From Rhodothermales bacterium (GTDB lineage Bacteria > Bacteroidota > Rhodothermia > Rhodothermales > Bin80), in NCBI GenBank assembly GCA_022821385.1, contig JAJEDR010000016.1, positions 1 through 51,616 on the forward strand: a stretch of 51,616 nt of DNA, written 5' to 3'. Made by a program: the position numbers and the translations under genes. Shown here one piece after another: positions 25,045-33,629 of the stretch (positions within the stretch are counted from its first letter, which is position 1; every line of letters starts with the position of its first letter). Under the pieces are notes generated by a model. The model made no database searches. It saw only the letters and a list, made by a program, of their open reading frames with translations, and had not been told where the DNA came from.

Positions 25045-25902
25045 TTATGCAGTCTCTTTCTTGCGGTTAGCCTTCAGAGAGATATTCGACTCATCCTTCC
25101 ATTCTCTGAGTCCGTTGGCGCTCCGACCGAGGCAGACAGACGCTGCAGCCGATGCTGAGCCAAAGACCCAGTCCTTTGTAAAGCGATAACCATCGTCTGT
25201 CTCCCGCAATGTCTCATCATCGATGAGTTCTAGCCGCTGACGATAGTAGCTGGGCGCTCGTGCTTCGAAAGATGCTACCGGCTCTGCACGCGCAAGCGAT
25301 TTCTGCAGGACCTTGAAACCCGTATTCACTTCGAGGCCTTTCGCGCTACAGCCGAGTCCTTCCAAAAAGTATACCTTATCTGAATCGGGTGTCTCGTCGG
25401 GTTCGAAATACGTTACACCGAGGACAGGAAGGAGGGACAGCAACTCATCCAAGAAACCCTCGATTTCGGCTTCGTCGGCCTCGGAAAGCCGCGGAAGGAG
25501 TGATGCGCTGCTGTTTTCCAGCTTCGATCGCCCATGTTTCTTCGCCAATTCCAACAAACGGGCCTCGAGGTATTTGACCTGCGCCTTGTTCAGAGGCGGT
25601 TCCTTCGCGGTAAAGATGATTGCCTGCTGCCAGAAGTCCTTGTACGCATAGTGCCAGTTGAGGCGTTTCCTGACATGTTCTGCTTCGCCCACATACAGTC
25701 TGGGTAACCGGTCGCCATCCTGGCCGACCAACAGGTAAACACCACTGCGAGAAAACTCGGGTCGCCCCTTCACCTGTGCGTACCTCCCTCGTGGACACAC
25801 GATACCTTGGCCGATCCAGTTTGACTTCTCGACCAGACGCAGTCCCTCCGGAAGCCCTTCGGCCACGAAGATCTGAATCTTAAAGGGGCGCTGTCCAGTC
25901 AT
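25045..25902 (-). CDS. GIY-YIG nuclease-domain protein with DUF4357
   Basis: A 285-residue protein. Residues about 43-110 form a GIY-YIG domain: SGVYLLVGQDG then PRLYVGEAEHVRKRLNWH, giving the GVY and YVG strands and the conserved Arg, followed by a late Glu (KYLEARLLELA). The C-terminus is DUF4357: YRFTKDWVFGSASAAASVCLGRSANGLREWKD. This two-domain architecture is known among putative DNA-modification or mobile-element-linked proteins of unknown role. The start ATG at 25902 is set by GGAAGGGAGA just upstream, one of the few clear Shine-Dalgarno sequences in the window. This and the GC-rich codons suggest a different origin from its neighbours. Confidence 0.9.
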   Translation of the reverse strand: MTGQRPFKIQIFVAEGLPEGLRLVEKSNWIGQGIVCPRGRYAQVKGRPEFSRSGVYLLVGQDGDRLPRLYVGEAEHVRKRLNWHYAYKDFWQQAIIFTAKEPPLNKAQVKYLEARLLELAKKHGRSKLENSSASLLPRLSEADEAEIEGFLDELLSLLPVLGVTYFEPDETPDSDKVYFLEGLGCSAKGLEVNTGFKVLQKSLARAEPVASFEARAPSYYRQRLELIDDETLRETDDGYRFTKDWVFGSASAAASVCLGRSANGLREWKDESNISLKANRKKETA

Positions 25903-25915
25903 TCTCCCTTCCTCA
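25892..25915 (-). promoter_or_regulatory. Strong ribosome-binding site of GIY-YIG gene
   Basis: On the minus strand GAGGAAGGGAGA stands immediately before the ATG at 25902. This decides the start over an upstream ATG at 25953 that adds 17 residues. Most other genes in the window lack such a site. Confidence 0.6.
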
Positions 25916-26342
25916 CCCCGCGGTACGGGTGGGGCGTCCTGCAGGCATCGCATGGCCAGCGGAACCGGTCAGAATTGTTGGAGCCTGTTGCAAAATCCTT
26001 TATTCTCATCTGTTGCCCCGCTAATTTCCGGCTTAACCTGGTTAAATATAGTCGGGTTACGCGACTCATCGGCATGGGTTCGCCGTTTCTTGTGTCGACA
26101 GATGCTTTGTCTCTAGTGAGATCTCTGATTAGTGAATTTCGTCCGCGATCCGCACAGATTTCACGCACCCATTCCACGGCTTCTGTGGTTCACCCGTCCG
26201 AATTCTCGTTTGATAAACAAAGTTTCACACACCTTCTCGGTTCCGTTGAATGGACGGACGCCGGGTTGACCCACGTAGGCTGCCGCCATGAAGAATGCCT
26301 TCCACAAGGCCGGGTCTGCGTCGTCTGTATTTCATACGCAAG
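25903..26342. other. Gap between GIY-YIG gene and propeller array
   Basis: About 440 bases. Overlapping open frames of 90-120 codons on both strands have no recognisable features. From about 26255 to the end it resembles the 3' flanks of the other two array copies (see the repeat entry). Confidence 0.4.
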
Positions 26343-27560
26343 CTAAGAAGGCAACGTGAGGCGATGTATCTGGACGGTTTGGACCCCAAGTTCGGACTCG
26401 TGAAGCAGGAGCACATAGTCAGCTCCGAATTCCTGAACATAACTAGGGGTCTGGGCCATGTGACAAAAGAAATTGCCGTCCGCACCGAAGGCTAGCCATC
26501 CACGATCTTCCCGGGGCCGGTCGTATTGGCGGACCCAGATGCGGCCGTCACGACCGATCCTGACACTGGACATAACTGGGAAAACGTCAGCAACCGGACG
26601 TTCTCGGCTAAGCATGTACCGAGCAGGGCTACGGAGCGTCCGGTAATCCTCGCGCCAGGCACGTATGTCGGCACGCGTAACCTCACGGTTCGGTTCTGGC
26701 CATCGGATGGTCATCTGTAAGTTGAATTCATCGTCTAGAACCTGTATCTCGGGTTTGCTTCCATGTGCCAGCACGATGGTTGATCCCAGCGCGTCAACTT
26801 CGGCGTTTGCTTCAAAGAGCGGGTACAAATAGAGGTTCTCGGGGGCTTCACTGACCGTGCCATAGGTTATGTGGGGAATCTGGGCGAGGTGGCCGACAAG
26901 TTTCCCGTCGGGATTGTGGATTTCCACCACCATCGTGTGTGGAACGTCAAAGCCCGGGGTGTACATCCCTACCTCTCTGGCGTTCACGGTGTACCCGTTT
27001 TCGAGCACGCCCCCAGCCCTTGAACGGTTTTGGTACACCGGATCAAGCAGGATCCTCCGCACGAATTGGCCTTGGGCCGTGAATACAGTGTAGCTCCAAG
27101 GCCGGTAATTTCCCACCCAAAGCGTGTCACCTGCCGTAATCCACAGGGAAGTGGGATTGGTGAACTCACCGGGGCCTTCGCCGCGTTGGCCCATTGATCG
27201 CAGGTGACGCCCTGACGCGTCGAAAACACGAACTTCATAAAGGTCGTTATCAACCACCGCTATGGATCCATCTGACAGACGTCCCGCTCCCCAGATATAA
27301 GAGAACCATTGGTTGTCGTCTTCCTCGTCATCACCGATGACCAAGACGGGTTCTTCACTGAATGTGCATGTCGCCTCCGAACTTGCGGGGATGCTGGTTA
27401 CGATCTGCGCGTTGGAGCTGTCAATGGTCAGGGGTTCAGATAGTGCTTGCCGGGAGCTGTTAACATTCCAGGTTTCGGATGGTGCTTTTTGGGAGCAGGC
27501 ACCGAGGGACAAGGCAAGTGCGACCACAAGGCTTTGTAGACACTGATTAAGTGTAATCAT
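26343..27560 (-). CDS. Beta-propeller lipoprotein, array copy A
   Basis: First (leftmost) of three tandem paralogues, 405 residues. Lipoprotein signal MITLNQCLQSLVVALALSLGAC with lipobox LGAC (Cys22), so membrane-anchored outside the cytoplasm. The propeller begins GRLSDGSIAVVD, EVRVFDASGRHLRSMGQRGEGPGEFTNP, then GDTLWVGN and VFTAQGQFVRRIL, all blade strands of the six-bladed (NHL-like) type. A very conserved stretch near residues 320-365 (ERPVADVFP, GRDGRIWVRQYDRPREDRGW) is shared with copies B and C. Start ATG at 27560 is chosen because it gives the lipoprotein signal; the frame is open for 27 more codons upstream. Copy A lacks the SSSDW insert of B and C near residue 315. Substrate unknown. 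Confidence 0.88.
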   Translation of the reverse strand: MITLNQCLQSLVVALALSLGACSQKAPSETWNVNSSRQALSEPLTIDSSNAQIVTSIPASSEATCTFSEEPVLVIGDDEEDDNQWFSYIWGAGRLSDGSIAVVDNDLYEVRVFDASGRHLRSMGQRGEGPGEFTNPTSLWITAGDTLWVGNYRPWSYTVFTAQGQFVRRILLDPVYQNRSRAGGVLENGYTVNAREVGMYTPGFDVPHTMVVEIHNPDGKLVGHLAQIPHITYGTVSEAPENLYLYPLFEANAEVDALGSTIVLAHGSKPEIQVLDDEFNLQMTIRWPEPNREVTRADIRAWREDYRTLRSPARYMLSRERPVADVFPVMSSVRIGRDGRIWVRQYDRPREDRGWLAFGADGNFFCHMAQTPSYVQEFGADYVLLLHESELGVQTVQIHRLTLPS

Positions 27561-27600
27561 TCTCGCTATCTCGTGTTGGACGAGGATACGGGGGTGTCTG

Positions 27601-27630
27601 ACGACCGCCGAGTGTACAGTCGGTGGTCGT
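27601..27630. repeat. Inverted repeat in leader of array copy A
   Basis: ACGACCGCCGA (27601-27611) and TCGGTGGTCGT (27620-27630) pair at 10 of 11 positions around an 8-base loop. It lies 41 bases upstream of the copy A start. Copy B keeps only the first arm, so the hairpin is not conserved. Confidence 0.6.
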
Positions 27631-27654
27631 ATAAGATTCACCGTGGAAAGTTTA

Positions 27655-27742
27655 CCTGCATTGAAGCGGACTGAACCACAGCGCAGATCTGGTTGACAAA
27701 TAGCAGACTACGCCGCCCTAGTAGGATATGTCTGCAAAATGT
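27655..27742. repeat. Leader repeat, copy A
   Basis: Segment upstream of array copy A starting CCTGCATTGAAGCGG and running to TCTGCAAAATGT. It matches 29621-29709 and, more weakly, 33513-33603. Confidence 0.65.
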
Positions 27743-28310
27743 CGCATGTTTTGTGGTGTGCGACACGTGTGTGCGGAACTGCGTTTTCCAAACGAATTGT
27801 CATCGGACGGTTCAAGTCTATCAGCTGTGGCACATCTATCAGGATAGAAAAACTTTGATTTGCCGAGAGAAACAGGGTCCGTCATGAAAGAAGTAGCTAA
27901 TCCCGATGTTATTGCCATCTGCGGAAAAGATTTCAATCGTCGCCGTAAAATGTTTTCAAGATGCAGTTTTCACGCCAACAAACAAAGCTAGGCTTTGATT
28001 GCATTGCTGGATAAGTTACCATTAAGTACTTATGGACTAATTGAGGAACCACCGTTAGAGCAAAGGCGCAAGATTCGCATGGGGCGTGTGCATGAGATAG
28101 AGACCTGATCTCATAAACACTCCGTGAGTCTGCTGCCTTGGAAAGGACTAAACGAGCGTCTGCAACCAACCGCGCTTCGGCATCTGTGGAGACGCCCCTC
28201 TACTTCTCCGTCCTGCTACATAGAAGATGGGAGCTGACCCACGCAGGTTGCTGCTACGAAGAATACCTTAGACAAGGCTGGGTCCGCAATGTCTGTACTT
28301 CATACGCAGG

Positions 28311-29525
28311 CTAAGAAGGTAACGTGAGACGATGCATCCGGACGGTTTGGACCCCAAGTTCGGACCGATGAAGCAGGAGCACATAGTCGGCTCCGAATTC
28401 CCAAACGCTGCCGGGGGTCTGGGCCATGTGACAAAAGAACTTGCCTTCAGCATCGAAGGCGAGCCATCCACGATCTTCCCGGGGCCGGTCGTATTGGCGA
28501 ACCCAGATGCGGCCGTCACGACCAATCTTAACACTGGACATGGCCGGGAAAACGTCGGCCACTGGCCGTTCCGGGCTAATCCTGTCATCATCATTCTGAT
28601 CCCAGTCCGAAGAACTATAGCGCTCCCGGTAATCCTCGCGATAGGCACGTACGTCCTCGCGCGTAACCTCGCGGTCCGCTTCTGACCAGCGGACGATCAT
28701 TCGCAAGTTGAATTCATCGTCCAGAACCTGTACCTCGGGTTTGCTCCCGTGTGCCAGCACGATGGTTGAACCCAGCGCGTCAACTACGGCTCTTGCTTCG
28801 AAGAGTGGGGAAAAAGCAATGGACTCGGGGGAATCACTGACCTTGCCAAAGGTTCTGTGGGGAATCCGGGCAAGGATGTTGGCAAGTTTCCCGTCGGGAT
28901 TGTGGATCTCCACTATCGCCGTGTCAGGAACGTCAAATTCCGGGGTAAGGATTCCTAACCCTTCCCATCTGACGTTCACGGTGTACTCGTTTTCGAGCAC
29001 GCCTCCAGCTCTTGACGGGTCCGAATACACCGGATCGAGCCTGATCCTTCGAACGAATTGGCCTTGGGATGTGAATACAGTGTAGCTCCAAGGTCGGGTG
29101 TTTCCCACCCAAAGCGTGTCTCCTGCCGTGATCCACAGAATAAAGGGATCAGTGAACTCGCCGGGACCTTCGCCGCGCTGGCCCATCGATCGTAGGTGAC
29201 GCCCCGACGCATCGAATATGCGAACCTCAGCAGACGTGCGATCAACCACCGCAATGGATCCATCCGAAAGACGTCCCGTTCCCCGGATAGAAGTGAAAAA
29301 TTGGTTGTCGTCTTCCTCGTCATCGCCGACGACAAAAGCGGGTTCCTCACTGAATGTACATGTCGCTTCCGAACTTGCGGGGGTGCTGGTTACGATCTGC
29401 GCGCTGGAACTGTCGATGGAGATGTCGGCGGCCCCAGGGTCAACTGATGCTTGCTGGGAGCATGCACCGAGGAGCAAGGCAAGTGCGACCACAAGGCTTC
29501 CAAGGCGCTGTTTGGGTGTAATCAT
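28311..29525 (-). CDS. Beta-propeller lipoprotein, array copy B
   Basis: Second paralogue, 404 residues, signal MITPKQRLGSLVVALALLLGAC (Cys22) then SQQ. The protein is the closest match to copies A and C: GRLSDGSIAVVDRTSAEVRIFD, RSMGQRGEGPGEFTDPFILW, GDTLWVGNTRPW and the late GRDGRIWVRQYDRPREDRGW block. It differs from A by an insert (SSSDWDQNDDDRISPE) that C also has. Codons are like those of its siblings, so these are recent duplicates. It is separated from A by 750 bases and from the phosphoesterase by 863 bases, both mostly repeat flank. Possibly these lipoproteins vary in what they bind; nothing shows the ligand. Confidence 0.88.
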   Translation of the reverse strand: MITPKQRLGSLVVALALLLGACSQQASVDPGAADISIDSSSAQIVTSTPASSEATCTFSEEPAFVVGDDEEDDNQFFTSIRGTGRLSDGSIAVVDRTSAEVRIFDASGRHLRSMGQRGEGPGEFTDPFILWITAGDTLWVGNTRPWSYTVFTSQGQFVRRIRLDPVYSDPSRAGGVLENEYTVNVRWEGLGILTPEFDVPDTAIVEIHNPDGKLANILARIPHRTFGKVSDSPESIAFSPLFEARAVVDALGSTIVLAHGSKPEVQVLDDEFNLRMIVRWSEADREVTREDVRAYREDYRERYSSSDWDQNDDDRISPERPVADVFPAMSSVKIGRDGRIWVRQYDRPREDRGWLAFDAEGKFFCHMAQTPGSVWEFGADYVLLLHRSELGVQTVRMHRLTLPS

Positions 29526-30388
29526 TTTCGTTACCTCGTGCTGGACGGGGATTTGCGGAGCATCTGACGACCACCGAATGTACGGTCAAAGGAGGTCAAA
29601 GGTCCACCTTGGTAAGCTCACCTGCATTGAAGCGGCCAGAGGCACAGCACAGATCTGGTTGACCGATAGCAGGCTACGACGGCTCTGTTAAGATAAGTCT
29701 ACAAAATGTGCAACATTTTGCAGTATGCGACACGTGCGCGCCAAACTTCATTTTCCGAATGACTTGTCGCTAGACAGATTATGCAATTGGCATTTATTCA
29801 TGGCCTATTGGCTAATCGTGGGAGATGCGTTTCACGTAACATTTCAAGTTTAATAGCCATGGCACAACTATCAGCACAGAAAAACCTGATTTGCCGAGAG
29901 AACAGTTTCCATCGTGAAAGGACTAGCCAGTCCAAACTTCAGGGAATTATAACGCAAACTGAATGCTGCATATTTGTGACCAAATTCCTACACTTTATGT
30001 GTCCCGTTCGGGATAGTGGTCGGGCAATAACCAAGCCTGAAAGTACGCGGGGGCTACGTGGGCTTGGTCCTGCTTCGGCAGGTCCGCAACGGGTGCTGAA
30101 ACATTAATGACAACCATGCTGGTTACAGTTTGGCAGGAATTCCCTTAATTTGGCATGTATCATTTCGATCACAACCGGAAATTCGGCCTTGTTCGCAATT
30201 CCATATCATTATGACTTCTGGGCTCAGTTCGAAGAGAATTTGACGCCTGAGTGAGCAGACTAAGCAAGGCAACTTCAATGGAAGCTGCTATTCATGGACG
30301 ACCGTACCTTGAGCTAATAGAGAATGTCCTCACCGGGAGCACGACGGTCATGCGTTCCGAAAACATCAAAGGCTATTGAATCAGGGAG
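29526..30388. other. Non-coding spacer between copy B and phosphoesterase gene
   Basis: 863 bases. The copy B leader runs from 29526 to about 29938, ending near GATTTGCCGAGAGAA, a string also present near 27858 in copy A. From 29940 to 30388 no gene or repeat is recognised. It should include the promoters of the two divergent genes. Confidence 0.5.
29621..29709. repeat. Leader repeat, copy B
   Basis: Counterpart of 27655-27742 upstream of array copy B; begins CCTGCATTGAAGCGG and includes GATCTGGTTGAC. The order and spacing to the start codon (95 bases) equal those of copy A. Confidence 0.65.
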
Positions 30389-31333
30389 ATGGTACTACTA
30401 CAGATATCACGTCGTGAACTGCTGAAGATTGGTACAGCGTGCCTTTTTCTTCGTCCGGGTCGTAGTGCAGCCCAGACCGAATCCGTTTGTCTTGGTGTGA
30501 TAGCAGACCTGCATCATGGATTAGCACCACGGGCGATGGAGCGATTGGAAACGTTCATGCGAGCCGTCGCCGAGCGCAAACCAGATGCCATTCTCCAGTT
30601 GGGGGATTTCAATTTTGGCACTACAGAGAGTGAGGAATGCCTGGACCTCTGGAATTCGTTTGTAGGCCCGGGGTATCACGTACTCGGTAACCATGACATG
30701 GACTTTGTGTCCAAGGATGCTATTGTTCGAAAGTGGGGCATGCCAGGTCGCTACTACTCCTTTGATTTTGGTCCCTACCATGTGGTAGTTCTTGACCGAA
30801 ACAATCTGAAGGCGGATGAAGGTTATACGCCCTACGGCGAAGCTAATTTCTATGTGGATGCCTCTCTGCGCGGCTACGCCGATGACGCTCAGCTTGTTTG
30901 GCTCCGTGATGACCTCGCCAAATCATCTCTTCCAGTAGTGGTTTTCGCACACCAAGGCCTCGGTCTTCCAACCTCCATGCCTGAGGCTAGCAGCGCCATT
31001 GAAGCCGTACTGGAAGAGCACAACAGTAGTGGGGCCGATAGTAAGGTAGTGGCCTGCTTTTGCGGTCATCACCATATTGATCGGCACACGCGCAAGAATG
31101 GCATCCATTATCTGTGGATAAACAGTGCTTCATATTATTGGGTTGGGGCAGAATACGGGAGCATGGCACCATACACGCATGCGCTGTATACGTTTATCAC
31201 TTTCCGTTCCGATGGACTCATGGAAATAGAGGCTAGCCACGCTGACTGGGTAGCTCCCTCTCCCGCTGATCGTGGCTTCCCCGGGGCGAGTGAATTGACG
31301 CCGTTCATTTCCGCCCGGCGCTTGGAGTACTGA
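30389..31333 (+). CDS. Exported calcineurin-like metallophosphoesterase
   Basis: A 314-residue hydrolase with a Tat-type leader SRRELLKIG (residues 7-15), then a hydrophobic stretch and an AQTES cleavage region, so probably exported folded. Metal-binding motifs are in order: VIADLHHG (DxH), LQLGDFNF (GD), HVLGNHDMDF (GNHD), VVVFAHQGLG and CGHHHID (GHxH). All ligands expected for a two-metal phosphoesterase are present. Length and the extra C-terminal strand (WINSASYYWVGAEYG) suit extracellular phosphodiesterase or phosphatase relatives. It is on the opposite strand between propeller copies B and C. CAGGGAG just before the ATG may act as a ribosome site. Confidence 0.9.
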   Translation: MVLLQISRRELLKIGTACLFLRPGRSAAQTESVCLGVIADLHHGLAPRAMERLETFMRAVAERKPDAILQLGDFNFGTTESEECLDLWNSFVGPGYHVLGNHDMDFVSKDAIVRKWGMPGRYYSFDFGPYHVVVLDRNNLKADEGYTPYGEANFYVDASLRGYADDAQLVWLRDDLAKSSLPVVVFAHQGLGLPTSMPEASSAIEAVLEEHNSSGADSKVVACFCGHHHIDRHTRKNGIHYLWINSASYYWVGAEYGSMAPYTHALYTFITFRSDGLMEIEASHADWVAPSPADRGFPGASELTPFISARRLEY

Positions 31334-31972
31334 GCTCTGGCGATCACTGCGGATCATCTAAATCGTGCGTGTGGGTGATGCGCGCATTCTGGTGGCGGTT
31401 ACTGTTTTGAGTCTCAGTTGTGCGCGATCAACACAAGAGCATCCAAACACGCAGTAAGAGCCGCCAGCCTAAGCTGTAGGATCAGCGTGGAGTTGGCTTC
31501 ATGTAGCTCGCCTTAGGCTAATGCAGGTATGCGTGTCCAGCGCCAACGAGAATTTTAGTTTTTCAGGTGATCCATTAAGTGCGTGAGAGCATCAAGATGA
31601 TTCACTAACATCCCTCAAACTGGTTCATCGTTCAGCGGGTAATGCTGTTTTTCAATTTGACGGACGAATAAAATGAAGATCAAGTCGGCCGCCGCGAAGG
31701 CGGGAATTAGCGATCCGGCTGCTCATAGAAAACTCCGTCTCGCCAAGGTTCCGAGCGAGCTGACGACGGACTGCTGAGAAAGACTGTACGCGGGAGCAAT
31801 ACGCCGGACTCAAACGGGAAATATGACGAGATGACAGCCTGATCTCATTAACATTCCCCAAAGGTCCGCGGTCCTGTCGCGTAGAAAGATGCCAACTAAC
31901 TCACGCAGGTTGCTGCCAGGGAGAATACCGTCGACAAGGCTCGGTTTGCATCTTCGGTACTTCATACGCGGG
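31334..31972. other. Spacer between phosphoesterase and copy C
   Basis: 640 bases with no firm gene. A 30-codon frame from GTG at 31365 encodes a short hydrophobic start ending in LSLSCARST then stops at 31457. The right part, about 31840-31972, matches copy B's 3' flank, including CCTGATCTCAT and CTCACGCAGGTTGCTGC. Confidence 0.45.
31365..31457 (+). pseudogene. Possible truncated exported-protein start
   Basis: Thirty codons from GTG: VRVGDARILVAVTVLSLSC then ARSTQEHPNTQ and a stop. It looks like a signal peptide cut short soon after the cysteine, perhaps the remains of a secreted protein gene downstream of the phosphoesterase. The lipobox is imperfect and chance is quite possible. Confidence 0.2.
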
Positions 31973-33166
31973 CTAAGAAGGTGACGTGAGACGATGCATC
32001 CGAACGGTTTCAACTCCAAGTTCGGACTCGTGAAGCAGGAGCACATAGTCGGCTCCAAATTCCCAAACATCGCCGGGGGGCTGGGCCATGTGACAAAAGA
32101 ATTTGCCGTCAGCACCGAAGGCGAGCCATCCACGATCTTCCCGGGGCCGGTCGTATTGGCGGACCCAGATGCGGCCGTCACGACCAACCTTGACACTGGA
32201 CATAGCTGGGAAAGCGTCGGCCACAGGACGCTCTGGGCTAATCATGGCGTCGTCATACTGATTCCAGTCCGAAGAACTATGGCGCTCCCGGTAATCCTCG
32301 TGCCAGGCGCGTATGTCCGCACGCGTAACCTCGCGGTTTGGATCTGACCAGCGGATGATCATTTGTAAGTTGGATTCATCGTCCAGAACCTGTACCTCAG
32401 GTTTGCTACCGTGTGCCAGCACAATGGTTGACCCCAGCGCGTCAACTTCGGCGCCTGCTTCAAAGAGCGGGTAGAACCCGACCCCGGGAGCTTCACTGAC
32501 GTGTCCATAGGTTAGGTGGGGAATCCGGGCGATGTTGCCGATAAACTTCCCATCGGAATCGTGGATCTCTACTATCATCGTGTCTGGAACGTCAAAGTCA
32601 GGGGTGCGCATTCCTACCTGTCTGGCGTTCACAGTGTACCCGTTTTCAAGCACGCCTCCAGCGCTTGACGTTCTCGAATACACCGGATCTAGCACGATCC
32701 TTCGCACGAATTGGCCTTGGGCCGTGAATACAGTGTAGCTCCAAACCCCGGTGTTTCCCACCCAAAGCGTGTCGCCTGCCGCGATCCACAGGATAAAGGG
32801 ATCGGTGAATTCACCGGGGCCTTCGCCGCGCTGGCCCATTGATCGTAGGTGACGCCCCGAAGCGTCGAAAATGCGAACTTCAGCAGACGTGCGATCAACC
32901 ACCGCGATGGATCCATCTGACAGACGCCCTATCCCCCGGATCCAAGAGAACCATTGGCTGTCATCTTCCTCGTCACCGCCGATGACCAAGAGGGGTTCTT
33001 CACTGAGTATGCACGTCGCCTCCGAATGTGCGGGGGTACTGGTTACGATCTGAGCGCCGGAACCATCGGTGGCCTCGGTTTCGGATGGTGCTTGCTGGGA
33101 GCAGGCCCCAAGGAGCAAGACAAGCGCGACCATAAGGCTTCCTAGATACTGATCGGGTGTGGCCAT
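31973..33166 (-). CDS. Beta-propeller lipoprotein, array copy C
   Basis: Third paralogue, 397 residues, signal MATPDQYLGSLMVALVLLLGAC (Cys22). It keeps all shared segments: GRLSDGSIAVVDRTSAEVRIFD, QRGEGPGEFTDPFILW, GDTLWVGNTGVW, VFTAQGQFVRRIVLDPVY and GRDGRIWVRQYDRPREDRGW, and the SSSDW insert of copy B. The short linker after Cys22 is about seven residues shorter than in B. It is the right end of the array. Its immediate leader matches copies A and B for about 60 bases, after which some 250 foreign bases push the rest of the leader repeat away. Confidence 0.88.
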   Translation of the reverse strand: MATPDQYLGSLMVALVLLLGACSQQAPSETEATDGSGAQIVTSTPAHSEATCILSEEPLLVIGGDEEDDSQWFSWIRGIGRLSDGSIAVVDRTSAEVRIFDASGRHLRSMGQRGEGPGEFTDPFILWIAAGDTLWVGNTGVWSYTVFTAQGQFVRRIVLDPVYSRTSSAGGVLENGYTVNARQVGMRTPDFDVPDTMIVEIHDSDGKFIGNIARIPHLTYGHVSEAPGVGFYPLFEAGAEVDALGSTIVLAHGSKPEVQVLDDESNLQMIIRWSDPNREVTRADIRAWHEDYRERHSSSDWNQYDDAMISPERPVADAFPAMSSVKVGRDGRIWVRQYDRPREDRGWLAFGADGKFFCHMAQPPGDVWEFGADYVLLLHESELGVETVRMHRLTSPS

Positions 33167-33629
33167 TTTTGCAATCTCGTGCTGGATGCGGGATTTGAGG
33201 GGCCAGATTCACAAACCGTACATATTAGTCTTAATCGGTAGCAGATATGGCCATTGCTTACACTACATAGCCCGACGGCATTTCCAGCCCGTAAGTTAAG
33301 TGGTGGATCCACAGCGTGCCTTGCGATGGATCCTTGCGGATTCCGGTGGCCGGGGGGCGCGTGGGCGACAATTCGGCTCCACCCTGTGAAAATCCGCATT
33401 TTAGAAAGGCAATTCGGCCTTCATATCCCTTAAGACATTAGTGCCCAACCAAGGGGAAGCTCACAAACGAGTAAGGTAACTGAACAGACGCTTTTTCACT
33501 CGTCTAGCATATCCGCATTGAAGCAGCCCGATGCACAGCACAAAGGTAGCCAACCCAGAGCAGGCTACGACTCCATCGCATCTCGCAGATAAGTCGGATA
33601 CTGCTGACTTCTGGAAGCCAGCAGAGCCC
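33167..33629. other. Expanded leader of array copy C
   Basis: 463 bases without a gene. Starts with the array leader, then about 250 bases not found in A or B, then the leader repeat from 33513. The inserted part contains ACGAGT near 33467 and ACTCGT near 33498, a 6-base inverted repeat. Confidence 0.5.
33513..33603. repeat. Leader repeat, copy C (displaced)
   Basis: Begins CCGCATTGAAGCAGCC and includes CAGGCTACGAC and GATAAGTCGGA, matching the leader repeats at 27655 and 29621. It lies about 345 bases from the copy C start rather than 95. Confidence 0.5.

Larger units (their letters stand above)
27561..28310. other. Non-coding spacer between array copies A and B
   Basis: 750 bases. The right-flank leader of copy A occupies about 27561-27900 and matches the leader of copy B. 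The left end of copy B's 3' flank begins near 28230. The middle has no recognisable gene. Confidence 0.6.
26255..33610. repeat. Tandem duplication of propeller-lipoprotein unit (three copies)
   Basis: Each unit is a propeller gene plus conserved 3' and 5' flanks. The 3' flanks (26255-26342, 28230-28310, 31890-31972) share CCACG/CGCAGGCTGC-type sequence, TACTTCATACGC and GCTAAGAAGG. The leaders (27561-27900, 29526-29938, 33167-33610) share CGTGTTGGACG-type sequence and the CATTGAAGC block. The phosphoesterase separates units B and C. Confidence 0.75.

Noticed and set aside
25899-26177. 92-codon minus-strand frame overlapping the GIY-YIG start
   Set aside because: Overlaps the ribosome site of a better-supported gene and has no recognisable motif.
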